Assembly: GCF_937926365.1 (NCBI RefSeq)
Contig: NZ_CALAOH010000021.1
Coordinates: forward strand, 1-64,000
From: an uncultured Azohydromonas sp.
GTDB taxonomy: Bacteria > Pseudomonadota > Gammaproteobacteria > Burkholderiales > Burkholderiaceae_C
Length of the DNA stretch: 64,000 bases
Reading direction: 5' to 3'
Made by a program: the position numbers and the translations under genes. How positions within the stretch are numbered: the stretch's first letter is position 1; every line of letters begins with the position of its first letter. Below are positions 15,066 to 25,613 of this stretch, in pieces. A model generated the notes under the pieces. That model had not been told where the DNA came from, did not search any database, and saw only the letters and a list, made by a program, of their open reading frames with translations.

Positions 15066-15815
15066 TCAGTGCATGAACATGCCGCCGTTGACGTGCAGCT
15101 CGGTACCGGTGATGTACCCCGCCTGCGGCGAGGCCAGGAAACAAACGGCATCGGCAATCTCCTGTGGCTGCCCCAGGCGGCCCAGCGGGATCTGCTGCAG
15201 CAGCGCGGCTTTCTGCGCCTCGGGCAGCACTTCGGTCATGTCGGTGGCGATGAAGCCCGGGGCCACGCAGTTCACCGTCACGCCGCGGCTGCCGAGCTCG
15301 CGCGCCAGCGCGCGCGTCATGCCCGCCACGCCGGCCTTGGCCGCGGCGTAATTGGCCTGCCCCGGGTTACCCGAAGCGCCCACCACCGAGGTGATGTTGA
15401 CGATGCGGCCGTAGCGCTGCTTCATCATCGGGCGCATCACAGCGCGGCTCAGGCGGAACACCGCCTTGAGGTTTGTGTCGAGTACGGCATCCCAGTCGGC
15501 GTCTTTCATGCGCATGGCCAACTGGTCGCGCGTGATGCCGGCGTTGTTCACCAGCACGTGCAGGGCGCCCTCGGCCTTGACGAGGGCCTCGATCGCAGCG
15601 TCCGCGCCGGCGGCGTCATTAACGTCCAGCGCAATGCCGCGGCAGCCGGGGAAAGCCGACAGCGTCTCGGAAATGGCCTGGGCGCCGGACTCGGTTGTGG
15701 CAGTGCCAATGACCTTCATGCCCGACTGCGCCAGCGCCAGCGCGATGGCACGGCCGATGCCGCGCGAGGCACCCGTGACCAGGGCGACTTGTTCATTGAG
15801 GGCCGGTGCGCTCAT
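15066..15815 (-). CDS. fabG: 3-oxoacyl-[ACP] reductase
   Basis: NADPH-dependent SDR that reduces 3-oxoacyl-ACP in each elongation cycle. It has the nucleotide-binding TGASRGIGRAIA motif at residues 14-25, NNAG at 90-93 and the catalytic Ser143, Tyr156 and Lys160. Length is 249 residues from the ATG at 15815, which overlaps the fabD stop as ATGA. The C-terminal GTELHVNGGMFMH is the usual ending. Confidence 0.97.
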   Translation of the reverse strand: MSAPALNEQVALVTGASRGIGRAIALALAQSGMKVIGTATTESGAQAISETLSAFPGCRGIALDVNDAAGADAAIEALVKAEGALHVLVNNAGITRDQLAMRMKDADWDAVLDTNLKAVFRLSRAVMRPMMKQRYGRIVNITSVVGASGNPGQANYAAAKAGVAGMTRALARELGSRGVTVNCVAPGFIATDMTEVLPEAQKAALLQQIPLGRLGQPQEIADAVCFLASPQAGYITGTELHVNGGMFMH

Positions 15816-16750
15816 GCCAGGAATCCTTTCACCTCGGCCAGCGTGGCCGGATCGAACAGCGCCGCACCCTGCAGCTCGGCGTCTATGCGCTTGACCATGC
15901 CTGCGAGTACCTTGCCCGGGCCACACTCGATCACGTGCGTGATGCCGCGGCCCTTGAGGGCCTGCACCACTTCCACCCAGCGCACCGGGCCGAAAGCCTG
16001 ACGGTAGAGCGCGTCGCGGATGGCCTCGGGCTCCACGGGGCTGGCCACGTCGATGTTGTTGACCACGGGGATCGCCGGCACGGCCAGCGCCACGGTGGCC
16101 AGCTTCTCGCGCAGCCGCTCGGCCGCGGGCTTCATCAGGCTGGAGTGGAACGGCGCGGACACCGGCAGCGGCAGCGCGCGCTTGGCCCCCTTGACCTTGA
16201 GCACCTCGCAGCCCTTTTCCACGCCGGCCTTGGAGCCGGCGATCACGGTCTGCTTGGGATCGTTGAAGTTGACGGCCTCCACCACTTCGCCGCTGGCCGC
16301 AGCGGCCTCGGCGCAGCCTTCGCGCACCGCCTGCGCGTCCAGGCCCAGGATGGCCGCCATGGCGCCGGTGCCTACGGGCACGGCTTCCTGCATCGCTTGC
16401 GCGCGCAGCCGCACCAGCGGCAGCGCATCGGCTAGCGTCAGTGCCCCGGCGGCAACCAGCGCCGTGTACTCGCCCAGCGAATGACCGGCCAGCGCCTGCG
16501 GCTGAGCGCCGCCCTCGGCCAGCCAGGCGCGCCAGCAGGCGATGCCGGCAGTGAGCATGACGGGCTGCGTGTTGGTGGTGAGGTCGAGCTCGGACTTGGG
16601 CCCTTCGTGGATCAGGCGGGTGACATCCTCGCCCAGGGCCTGAGAAGCCTCTTCGAGGGTGCCGCGCACGGCCGGGTGGTCGCCCCAGGCGTCGAGCATG
16701 CCTACGGCCTGCGAGCCCTGGCCGGGAAACACGAAAGCGAACGAAGTCAT
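15812..16750 (-). CDS. fabD: Malonyl-CoA:ACP transacylase
   Basis: Moves malonyl from CoA to ACP, supplying the extender unit. The active serine is Ser91 in GHSLGE and the partner His202 in VSAPFHSSLM. The N-terminal FVFPGQGSQAVGM is the oxyanion-hole region. Length is 312 residues from the ATG at 16750. The frame is open upstream into the fabH region, but that part is not FabD. It overlaps fabG by 4 bases. Confidence 0.97.
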   Translation of the reverse strand: MTSFAFVFPGQGSQAVGMLDAWGDHPAVRGTLEEASQALGEDVTRLIHEGPKSELDLTTNTQPVMLTAGIACWRAWLAEGGAQPQALAGHSLGEYTALVAAGALTLADALPLVRLRAQAMQEAVPVGTGAMAAILGLDAQAVREGCAEAAAASGEVVEAVNFNDPKQTVIAGSKAGVEKGCEVLKVKGAKRALPLPVSAPFHSSLMKPAAERLREKLATVALAVPAIPVVNNIDVASPVEPEAIRDALYRQAFGPVRWVEVVQALKGRGITHVIECGPGKVLAGMVKRIDAELQGAALFDPATLAEVKGFLA

Positions 16751-16788
16751 CACGAAAAGCGAAGTGAGTACGGAAAAGCTGGCGCGGC

Positions 16789-17778
16789 TCAGAAGTCGAT
16801 CAACACCGCGCCCCACGTGAAGCCGCCGCCCACGCCTTCGAGCATGAGCGTGTCGCCACGCCGGATGCGGCCGTCGCGCACGCCGGCATCCAACGCCAGC
16901 GGAATGGAGGCGGCCGAGGTATTGCCGTGCTGGTCCACGGTGACGATGACCTTGTCGGCCGGCAACTTCAACTTGCGGGCCGTGCTGTGCATGATGCGGA
17001 TGTTGGCTTGGTGCGGGATGAGCCAGTCGATGTCGGCTTCGACCCGGCCGGCCTTGGCCAGCACGGAGTGCGCCACCTCGGCCAGCACGCTCACCGCGAG
17101 CTTGAATACAGCCTGACCGTCCATCTTGAGCAGCGGGTCGCCGATCACCTGGCCGCCCGCGACCGTGCCCGGCGTGCACAGAATGTCGGCATGGCGCCCG
17201 TCGGCGTGCAACTCGCTGGCCAGGATGCCGGGGCGCTCGCTGGCCTCCAGCACCACGGCACCGGCGCCGTCGCCGAACAGCACGCAGGTGGTGCGGTCGT
17301 TGAAGTCCAGGATGCGCGAGAACAGCTCGGCGCCGATCACCAGCGCCCGCGTGGCGCTGCCGGCGCGGATCATCGCGTCGGCAATGGACAGGCCGTAGAC
17401 GAAACCCGAACACACGGCCTGCACATCGAAGGCCGCGCCGCCGTGGATGCCGAGCTTGCGCTGCACTAGGCAGGCCACCGAGGGGAAGACCATGTCCGGC
17501 GTGGACGTCGCGACGATGACGAGGTCAATCTGCGTGGGCTCCAGCCCGGCGGCTTCGAGCGCATGGCGCGCGGCCTGCGCGGCGAGGTCGCTGGCATTGA
17601 CGCCAGGGTCCACGAAGTGGCGCGCGCGGATGCCAGTGCGCTCGACGATCCAGTCGTCGGAGGTCTCGATGCCGTGCTCGGCGAGTTGGCGCACCAAGTC
17701 GTCATTGGTGAGCCGCCGCGGCGGCAGCACACTGCCGGTGCCGGCAATGCGGGAGTAGCGGGAGGCGTTGGAAGTCAT
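16789..17778 (-). CDS. fabH: 3-oxoacyl-[ACP] synthase III
   Basis: Starts fatty acid synthesis by condensing acetyl-CoA with malonyl-ACP. Catalytic residues are Cys123 (QAVCSGF), His256 (IPHQANIRI) and Asn286 (HGNTSAAS). The C-terminal GVGGGFTWGAVLI is typical. Length is 329 residues. The ATG overlaps the plsX stop as ATGA at 17775-17778. Confidence 0.97.
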   Translation of the reverse strand: MTSNASRYSRIAGTGSVLPPRRLTNDDLVRQLAEHGIETSDDWIVERTGIRARHFVDPGVNASDLAAQAARHALEAAGLEPTQIDLVIVATSTPDMVFPSVACLVQRKLGIHGGAAFDVQAVCSGFVYGLSIADAMIRAGSATRALVIGAELFSRILDFNDRTTCVLFGDGAGAVVLEASERPGILASELHADGRHADILCTPGTVAGGQVIGDPLLKMDGQAVFKLAVSVLAEVAHSVLAKAGRVEADIDWLIPHQANIRIMHSTARKLKLPADKVIVTVDQHGNTSAASIPLALDAGVRDGRIRRGDTLMLEGVGGGFTWGAVLIDF

Positions 17779-18863
17779 GCAGCGTGAACCGCCGGGCTCG
17801 GCGCGACCGCGGTTGCGGCCTGCAGCGTGCCGAGGATGCGGTCGTGAACCCGGTCCAGCAGCCGGTTGCGGGCGGCATCATAAGCGCGCGCCAGGGCGTT
17901 CTCGAAGGCGAAGGCATCGGCCGAGCCATGGCTCTTGAACACCAGCCCGCGCAACCCCAGCAACGCTGCGCCGTTGTAGCGCCGGTGATCCACCCGCGCC
18001 TTGAAATGATTGAGCACCGGCAGCGCCGCCAGCGCCGCCAGCCGCGTGAAGGCGTTGCGCGTGAACTCCTGGCGGATGAACTCCGCCAGCATCGCTGCCA
18101 GGCCTTCGGAAGCCTTGAGCACCACGTTGCCCACGAAACCGTCGCACACGACGAGGTCGGTGGTGCCCTTGAAGATGTCGTTGCCTTCGACGTTGCCGTA
18201 GAAGTTGAGCTGGCCTGCGGCAGCCGCCGCGCGCAGCAGCTCAGCGGCCTGCTTGATGGTGTCGCTGCCCTTGATGGCTTCCTCGCCGATGTTGAGCAGC
18301 CCCACCGTGGGCTCTTGCTTGCCTTCCACCGCCGACACCAGCGCGCTGCCCATGACGGCAAACTGCAGCAAGTGCTCCGCGGTGCAGTCCACGTTAGCGC
18401 CTAGGTCGAGCACGGTCGTGTAGCCGTCGCGGCGGTTGGGCAACACGGTGGCGATAGCCGGACGGTCGATGCCCTGTAACGTCTTGAGCACGTAGCGCGC
18501 CACAGCCATGAGCGCGCCGGTGTTGCCGGCGGACACGCAGGCGTCGGCACGCGCGTCTTGTCCCTCGACCACCTTGAGCAGCGAGATGGCCACGCGCATG
18601 GACGAATCCTTCTTGCGCCGCAGCGCCACCTCGACCGTGTCATCCATGGTGACAACCTCGGTAGCGGTCACAAGCGTGCAGCGCTCCCAGTCCCGAGCAG
18701 GGGCCAGCGCCTGCTCAGTGCCCACGAGCAGCAACTCAGCATCCGCGTGGCTGCGCAGGAAAGCTTGGCAGGCCGGCAGCGTGACGGCAGGTCCGTGGTC
18801 GCCGCCCATGCAATCGACGGCCAGACGCACCCGGTCGAGTGCGGCATGAGACGATGGGGACAC
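17775..18863 (-). CDS. plsX: Phosphate acyltransferase PlsX
   Basis: Makes acyl-phosphate from acyl-ACP for phospholipid synthesis. The family motif LAVDCMGGDHGP lies near the N-terminus. VSAGNTGALMAVARYVL, PTVGLLNIGEEAIKG and DGFVGNVVLKASEG follow. The start is uncertain: the GTG at 18863 gives 362 residues, and a GTG eleven codons later would match the family start even better. The frame is open to 18977 without resembling PlsX. It lies between rpmF and fabH, as in most proteobacteria. Confidence 0.92.
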   Translation of the reverse strand: MSPSSHAALDRVRLAVDCMGGDHGPAVTLPACQAFLRSHADAELLLVGTEQALAPARDWERCTLVTATEVVTMDDTVEVALRRKKDSSMRVAISLLKVVEGQDARADACVSAGNTGALMAVARYVLKTLQGIDRPAIATVLPNRRDGYTTVLDLGANVDCTAEHLLQFAVMGSALVSAVEGKQEPTVGLLNIGEEAIKGSDTIKQAAELLRAAAAAGQLNFYGNVEGNDIFKGTTDLVVCDGFVGNVVLKASEGLAAMLAEFIRQEFTRNAFTRLAALAALPVLNHFKARVDHRRYNGAALLGLRGLVFKSHGSADAFAFENALARAYDAARNRLLDRVHDRILGTLQAATAVAPSPAVHAA

Positions 18864-19030
18864 GAGAGGATCCAGAAACGGCGCCTGTATGCTTGGAAGC
18901 GATCCCGCCAAAGGCGGCAAGCGCGATGCCAACGGGCATGGGAATGCCCGGCAGCACTGGACGCACCAGCCGGGCAAACAGCAAGCGGAACCGATGCAGC
19001 GGCCGAATCAACCGGCCACGCGCTTCAGGC

Positions 19031-19213
19031 TCAGGCGTCGGACTTGGTGGCGAGCACCTTGCGCCCACGGTAGAAACCGGTGGGGCTGATGTGGTGGCGC
19101 AGATGCACTTCGCCGGTGGTGGGCTCGACCGCCGTGCCCGGTTGGGTCAGGGCGTTGTGCGAGCGGTGCATGCCACGCTTGGAAGGGGACTTCTTGTTTT
19201 GCTGAACGGCCAT
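19031..19213 (-). CDS. rpmF: Ribosomal protein bL32
   Basis: A 60-residue basic protein of the large ribosomal subunit, starting MAVQQNKKSPSKRGMHRSHN and containing the typical GEVHLRHHISPTGFYRGRKV. The ATG at 19213 has an AGGAG ribosome binding site about 7 bases upstream. It heads the plsX-fab run and lies behind a ~225-base leader from the promoter at 19445-19473. The Cys residues found in some L32 proteins are absent (zinc-independent form). Confidence 0.95.
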   Translation of the reverse strand: MAVQQNKKSPSKRGMHRSHNALTQPGTAVEPTTGEVHLRHHISPTGFYRGRKVLATKSDA

Positions 19214-19444
19214 GTTGGATTCTCCTGCGCTCTTGCCGAGCAGAACCTGCGCCGGCCGGAAAAGCACCGGACCCGAATGCAGAGACGGCCCCACGCAACA
19301 CGAAACGGATGACTGACCGAAAACGAACCCTGCACAAGACCTGAAACGGCCAGCACAACGCCCTTTTTCGAATCTCCCCGCCTTCCGATTCACGCCACCC
19401 AACCAACGGGCAGCGCCATGGGGCACCATTGAACGAAGCCGATA

Positions 19445-19473
19445 AGTATAGCAGCTGCGCTGTCCGAGCCCAA
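19445..19473 (-). promoter_or_regulatory. Sigma-70-type promoter of the rpmF-plsX-fab run
   Basis: On the minus strand TTGGGC (19473-19468) is followed after exactly 17 bases by TATACT (19450-19445). The -10 matches five of six consensus bases. It lies between the DUF177 stop and rpmF, so it can drive rpmF-plsX-fabHDG apart from the DUF177 gene. The transcript would have a leader of about 225 bases with no clear open frame. Confidence 0.6.
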
Positions 19474-19498
19474 GAGCCGGTCTTTGCGGACGGTCAAA

Positions 19499-20068
19499 TC
19501 AGGCGTCTTCGCCGCCCTGCCCGTCCGGGCGGTGGCGCAAGCGCGCCAGCGCGGCAAAAGGATTCTCACGCTCGGGCACCGTTTCCTCCTTGGGTTGAGC
19601 AGGGGCGCGCAGCGGCTGCGGACACTGCTCGTGGCGAGGCACCAGCGGCAGCGCAAGCAGCAATTCATCCTCCACCAGCAAGCGCAGGTCGAAGGCGCGC
19701 TCAAGCACCAGCACGTCGTCCTCACTTTCCGCATCCAGCCGCGCCGCCTCCTCCTCACTGCGCACGAAGCGCAGGCTGCGCTGTAGCGACAGCGGCATCA
19801 TCACCGGCTGCAAGCAGCGCTGGCACTCGCGCCAAACCTGCGTATGGGCTTCCAGATGCACCCATCGCTCAGGCTCCAACGCCCCGGGCTTGCGCATTTC
19901 ACCTACGGCGGACCACTCCACCTCGCCTTCGGCTGGTGGCGCGTCGGCGGGCCAGCCGTCTAGCAACCGTTCGAAGCCAGCCAACGGCCAGCGGCCCTGT
20001 AGCGTGGCGCCGTCAGCGGTGAAGTTTTCAAGGTCCAGGCGCAGGGGATCGTAGGGACGGGCTTTCAT
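19499..20068 (-). CDS. yceD: DUF177 (YceD) protein, 23S rRNA accumulation
   Basis: A 189-residue acidic protein of the DUF177 family, nearly always next to rpmF and, in related proteins, linked to 23S rRNA accumulation. The conserved segment is CQRCLQPVMMPL with later ESEDDVLVLERAFDLRLLVEDELLLALPLVPRHEQC; the three Cys residues suggest a metal site. I chose the ATG at 20068 (MKARPYDPLRLD); longer starts run into the divergent maf promoter region. The last ~25 residues are a basic tail. Molecular activity is unknown. Confidence 0.88.
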   Translation of the reverse strand: MKARPYDPLRLDLENFTADGATLQGRWPLAGFERLLDGWPADAPPAEGEVEWSAVGEMRKPGALEPERWVHLEAHTQVWRECQRCLQPVMMPLSLQRSLRFVRSEEEAARLDAESEDDVLVLERAFDLRLLVEDELLLALPLVPRHEQCPQPLRAPAQPKEETVPERENPFAALARLRHRPDGQGGEDA

Positions 20069-20126
20069 CTCGGGCAGTTTACGAGGGCGAACAGTCCCTT
20101 CCGGGCCGGATGGGACAATCCGCCCG

Positions 20127-20732
20127 ATGAATCCGCCCCTGATCCTGGCCTCCACGTCGCGCTACCGGCGCGAGCTGCTGCAGCGCTTGCGCCTGCCCTT
20201 CGCAGTCGAAGCTCCACACACCGATGAAAGCCCGCTGCCGGACGAGGCCCCAGCCGCGCTGGCGCTGCGCCTGGCGCTGGCCAAGGCACAAGCCGTGGCC
20301 ATGCAGCATCCCGAGGCGGTTGTGATCGGCTCGGACCAGGTGGCCGACTTGCATGGACACCCCATCGGCAAGCCTGGCGGCTTCGAGCGCGCCAAACAGC
20401 AGTTGCGTCACATGAGCGGTCAGCAGGTGGTGTTCCAGACAGCCGTGGCAGTGGTACGACGCGACCACGGCTTCGCGCGCTCGCTGCTGGCCCCGGTGGC
20501 AGTAACCTTCCGCTCCTTATCCGATGCGGAAATCGAGCGCTACCTGAGCCTGGACCAGCCTTTCGACTGCGCGGGTAGCGCCAAGAGCGAGAGCCTCGGG
20601 GTGGCGCTGCTGGAACGCATAGACTCGGACGACCCCACCGCGCTGGTAGGCCTCCCCCTCATGCGCACTTGCCGGCTGCTACGCGAGGCCGGCATCGACC
20701 CTCTCTCCACCCCTGACCTTCCCAGGCCGTGA
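20127..20732 (+). CDS. Maf-like nucleotide pyrophosphatase (YceF type)
   Basis: House-cleaning enzyme that hydrolyses modified nucleoside triphosphates; YceF-type members act on m7GTP. The N-terminal ASTSRYRRELL loop, GSDQVAD (catalytic Asp about residue 70) and GKPGGFERAKQQLRHMSG are intact. Length is 201 residues, normal. It is transcribed away from the DUF177 gene, with only 58 bases between the two starts for both promoters. The wzi-like gene follows after 21 bases. Confidence 0.92.
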   Translation: MNPPLILASTSRYRRELLQRLRLPFAVEAPHTDESPLPDEAPAALALRLALAKAQAVAMQHPEAVVIGSDQVADLHGHPIGKPGGFERAKQQLRHMSGQQVVFQTAVAVVRRDHGFARSLLAPVAVTFRSLSDAEIERYLSLDQPFDCAGSAKSESLGVALLERIDSDDPTALVGLPLMRTCRLLREAGIDPLSTPDLPRP

Positions 20733-20753
20733 AGACGGCCCGTTTTGGCCTGC

Positions 20754-22064
20754 ATGCCCCATCCATCTCACGCCCCCTTCTTCCACAGTGCCTTGGCGCT
20801 GCTGGCCTGCGCCGCCACGCTGCCCGCGCAAGCCGGCCTGTCGCTGGATCAGGCGCTGGCCCGGCATCGGCAGCTCCTGGCTGCTGACGTTGACGCACGG
20901 CCCGGCGTCACCGAAGCGCTGCCGCCCATGCCAGACGGAATCCTGCTGGCCGGCGGCAACTCCACCGACAGGTTGCCGCAGTTGCTGGCGTCCCCCCTGG
21001 GCTCGGACGGCAGCGGCCTGCGCCTGGCACACACGATTGCGGATGGCCGTGAGGGCCTGACCGTGCGGCTGGGACTGCTGGGCAGCGACGAAGCAGCGCG
21101 CCACTGGACGTTGGAAGGGACGGAGCTGGCCCTCCCGGCCGGACCGGGGGAAGCCTACGCCTCGGTGCAGCGGCGCCACTGGGGCCCGTCCTGGACGGGC
21201 AGCCTGATCCTGGACGCCGCCGCACCGGCCGTGGCAGCCGTGGGGTGGCGCAAGACGTCCACCATGGCATTCGAAACGCCCTGGCTGGCCTGGCTGGGCC
21301 CGTGGAACGCAGACTTCTTCATCGGCCGCCTGAGCGGCCACACCCAACCCGCGCGGCCCTACCTCATCGGTACGCGCCTGCAGATCCAGCCCCTGCCTTC
21401 CCTGCAACTGGGCTTCTCACGCGCCTTGCAGTGGGGCGGCCGCGGACGCGACCAAAGCTTCAGTTCTTTCTGGCGCGGACTGGCGGGCCGGGACAATCAA
21501 GGCGGAACCAGCGACGAACCGGGCAACCAGCTCGGGGGCATCGACTTCCGCTGGCACCACGCCTTCAGCAACAACCAGCAGATCGCGCTGTATGGCCAGG
21601 TCGTGGGCGAAGACGAGGCCGGCTACCTGCCCTCCAAGAACATGAAGCTGGCAGGCCTGGAATGGGCGGCGCGCTTCGGTCCCGCCGATCTGCGGCTGTT
21701 CGTGGAGCATGCCAATTCAGTGGCAGGCGGCGAGCCGGGCGTGGCCTACCGCCACCACATCTATCGCCAGGGCTACACCCAGGAAAGGCGACCGCTGGGC
21801 CACCCCACTGGCGGCGACACCAGGCTCACCAGCGTGGGGGCCGTGCTGGACATGGGCAGCCTCAGCGGCGAGCTGGTGGCGTACGACGGCCGCGCCGAGG
21901 CAACGGCGCCGCGGCTGGCAGCCGGCTCCATCAGCGGCGTCAACGCCGCCCTGGCTTGGCGAGCACGCAGCGACCAGACCCTGGGGCTGAGCCTGTGGAG
22001 CGGGCGCGATGGCGGCGGGCGCGACAGCGCGGCGCAGCTGTGGTGGCAGTACGCATGGCGATGA
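20754..22064 (+). CDS. wzi: Capsule assembly Wzi family outer-membrane protein
   Basis: Wzi is an outer-membrane beta-barrel that binds group 1 capsule and fixes it to the cell surface. The 436-residue product starts with a signal peptide (cut near AQA, residue ~27). It carries the family core WGPSWTGSLILD ... GWRKTSTMAFETPWLAWLGPWNADFFIGRL, then alternating aromatic strands ending in WWQYAWR, a typical barrel end. I chose the ATG at 20754; the TTG nine bases before is less likely. It lies between maf and a methyltransferase gene, about 5 kb from the export genes it presumably serves. Its stop overlaps the next start as ATGA. Confidence 0.82.
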   Translation: MPHPSHAPFFHSALALLACAATLPAQAGLSLDQALARHRQLLAADVDARPGVTEALPPMPDGILLAGGNSTDRLPQLLASPLGSDGSGLRLAHTIADGREGLTVRLGLLGSDEAARHWTLEGTELALPAGPGEAYASVQRRHWGPSWTGSLILDAAAPAVAAVGWRKTSTMAFETPWLAWLGPWNADFFIGRLSGHTQPARPYLIGTRLQIQPLPSLQLGFSRALQWGGRGRDQSFSSFWRGLAGRDNQGGTSDEPGNQLGGIDFRWHHAFSNNQQIALYGQVVGEDEAGYLPSKNMKLAGLEWAARFGPADLRLFVEHANSVAGGEPGVAYRHHIYRQGYTQERRPLGHPTGGDTRLTSVGAVLDMGSLSGELVAYDGRAEATAPRLAAGSISGVNAALAWRARSDQTLGLSLWSGRDGGGRDSAAQLWWQYAWR

Positions 22065-22816
22065 AGGGCCGCCTGCTGCTCGTGCCGTGCCCGCTGGATT
22101 TCGGCGGCACGGACACGGCCTCCGACATCCGACAGACGCTGCCGCAAGGCGCGCTGGAAGCGGCAGCCGGGCTGCAGCACTGGGTGGTGGAAAACGCCCG
22201 CACGGCGCGCGCTGTGCTCAAGCGCGTGGGCGCCGTGGCGCCACTGGCCGCGCCGCTGCAGCAGCTGCACATGGTCGAGCTGCCGCGCCCGCCCAAAGGC
22301 CGGCAGGCGCAGCCGGCGCCGGACCTGCGGCCGCTGCTGCAACCGGCCCTGCAGGGACACGACATCGGCCTGATGTCCGAAGCCGGCATGCCGGCCGTGG
22401 CGGATCCGGGCGCGGCGCTGGTGGCCACGGCGCATGCGCTGGACATCCCCGTGCGCCCGCTGTCCGGGCCCAGCGCGCTGCTGCTGGCACTGGCGGCCAG
22501 CGGCCTCAACGGCCAGAGCTTCGCCTTCAACGGCTACCTGCCGGTGGACGCCGCCGAGCGCGCCACGCGCATCCGCGAGCTCGAAGCGCTGTCGCGTCGC
22601 GCCGCGCAGGCGCAACTGCTGATCGAGACGCCCTACCGCAACGAGCCCATGCTCAGCGCGCTGGTGACGACGCTGCAGCCGTCCACGCGGCTGTCGGTGA
22701 GCTGCGGCCTGACGCTGCAGGCCGAGTGGACACGCAGCGACACCGTGGCGCGCTGGCGCGCGCAGCCGCGCCCGCTGCCCAACGACGTGCCGACGGTGTT
22801 CGTGTTCCAGGCCTGA
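22061..22816 (+). CDS. SAM-dependent methyltransferase, RsmI-like
   Basis: Member of the tetrapyrrole methylase fold group related to RsmI, which 2'-O-methylates C1402 of 16S rRNA. The motifs SEAGMPAVADPGAALV and PLSGPSALLLALAASGLNGQSFAFNGYLP match that group. The N-terminal loop reads LLLVPCPLDFGG where true RsmI has a VPTPIGNL-like loop, so this is probably a paralogue with another target. At 251 residues it is shorter than RsmI and lacks its C-terminal domain. An ATG two codons earlier (22055) is possible. It is translationally coupled to wzi. Confidence 0.75.
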   Translation: MKGRLLLVPCPLDFGGTDTASDIRQTLPQGALEAAAGLQHWVVENARTARAVLKRVGAVAPLAAPLQQLHMVELPRPPKGRQAQPAPDLRPLLQPALQGHDIGLMSEAGMPAVADPGAALVATAHALDIPVRPLSGPSALLLALAASGLNGQSFAFNGYLPVDAAERATRIRELEALSRRAAQAQLLIETPYRNEPMLSALVTTLQPSTRLSVSCGLTLQAEWTRSDTVARWRAQPRPLPNDVPTVFVFQA

Positions 22817-22840
22817 AGCCGCCGCCCCCGAGCGGCGATT

Positions 22841-22846
<6 letters not shown>
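22811..22846. terminator. Bidirectional hairpin at convergent gene ends
   Basis: GCCTGAA at 22811-22817 pairs with TTCAGGC at 22840-22846, and inside it GCCGC pairs with GCGGC around a C-rich loop. Both stop codons, TGA at 22814 on the plus strand and its counterpart at 22843 on the minus strand, lie in the outer stem. There is only a short T-run on either side, so efficiency is uncertain. Confidence 0.5.
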
Positions 22847-24310
<1,464 letters not shown>

Positions 24311-25477
24311 GTCGCGCAATTATCTCCGCTGCGGCACGGGCACGCCCGCGGGAACGGCGCAAGACCATCCAGCGCGGAGCCCTGAAGCGCACGATGCGCC
24401 AGTACAGCGTGACGTAGCTCACGCCGAAAAGCACGATGCAGCCGCCCAGCATGACGGTGTTGTCCCACCACAGCATCGCCGGCACGACCGAAAGGCTGCA
24501 CAGCAGCCACAGGTAAGGTGCAGTCATGGAATTGCGCCGGGTGAGCTCGCGCGCGGTGCGCTCGCCCGCAGCCCAGCGCAGCAGCCGGCGGTAGATCAGG
24601 CTGTGTAGGTGTACGCCGTCAGGCATACCTACCGGCCGCCCCTGCAGCCACTTACGCCGATACATCGAAAATACGGTTTCGAATACCGGGTAAATGACCA
24701 ACGTCAGCGGGAACATCGGCGACACCTCTGGATTGCGCGCCAACAGCAGGATAGACAGCTCAGATAAGTAAAAGCCTAGGAAATAGGCGCCACCGTCACC
24801 GAGAAATACCAGCCCAGCCGGATAGTTCCAGACGAAAAATCCAAGTATCGCGCCCATGCCTATCAGTGCCATCACGGCCACGAGTTGGTCGTTCACCGCA
24901 AAACCGACGTAGGCCAGGCTGCCCAGCATCATCAGCACGCACATCGACGACAGGCCGTTGAAGCCGTCGATCAGGTTCACGGCGTTGGCAATTCCCGCCA
25001 CCGCCAGCACCGTCAGCAGCAGCGCACCGCCCCAGAACGAAACCATCCAGTCCAGACCCGGGATGTCGGTGCGCCGGATCAGCGCATCGAGCAGCCAACC
25101 CGCCAGCGCGGCCGACACCGCCGTGAACAGCAGCCGCTGGCGCGGGCTCACGCGCTTGGTGATGTCTTCGGTGATGCCCGCTCCGAAGGCAGGCAGGGCA
25201 CACGCAAGCAGTAACAACGCAGTGCTGCCTACACGATGGTCTTGCCACCACAGAACCAATGCTCCCACCGCCACGGCACACACGATGCCCAGACCGCCCA
25301 CGCGCGGCACGGAGCGGGCATGGAATTTCTGCGGCCCAGCCTCGTGGTCATTGACCAGATGGCCATGAGAATGGGCCAGCCGGATCACCGCCATGGTCAA
25401 GAGGAAAGCGACGGCAAACGTGATCAACAGCATGCTCATGCCGATAATTATGCGTTCTTGCGGCAGTGCAACACTTA

Positions 25478-25487
25478 ACAGGCCTGT
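25478..25487. promoter_or_regulatory. Perfect palindrome in the divergent wecA-like/wza promoter region
   Basis: ACAGGCCTGT is a perfect 10-bp palindrome 38 bases upstream of the wecA-like ATG, in the only 174 bases separating it from the export operon. It is a candidate operator. A TAGAAT hexamer at 25516-25521 (plus strand) could be the -10 of the export operon, but no matching -35 is visible, which would suit an activator-dependent promoter. Confidence 0.3.
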
Positions 25488-25613
25488 GCCTAAAAGACCC
25501 CCATTGACCAGCCGCTAGAATCCGCGCCGCCTCCGGCGCTGCCACGAGCAGCAGAATTTCCTGCCTTGCCTTCGGGGTGCTCTGCTCCCTGCGCTGCTCC
25601 CGTCCTCGGACCC

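Noticed and set aside
25440..25613. A JUMPstart/ops element upstream of the polysaccharide export operon.
   Set aside because: The ops core GGCGGTAG is not present in this spacer.
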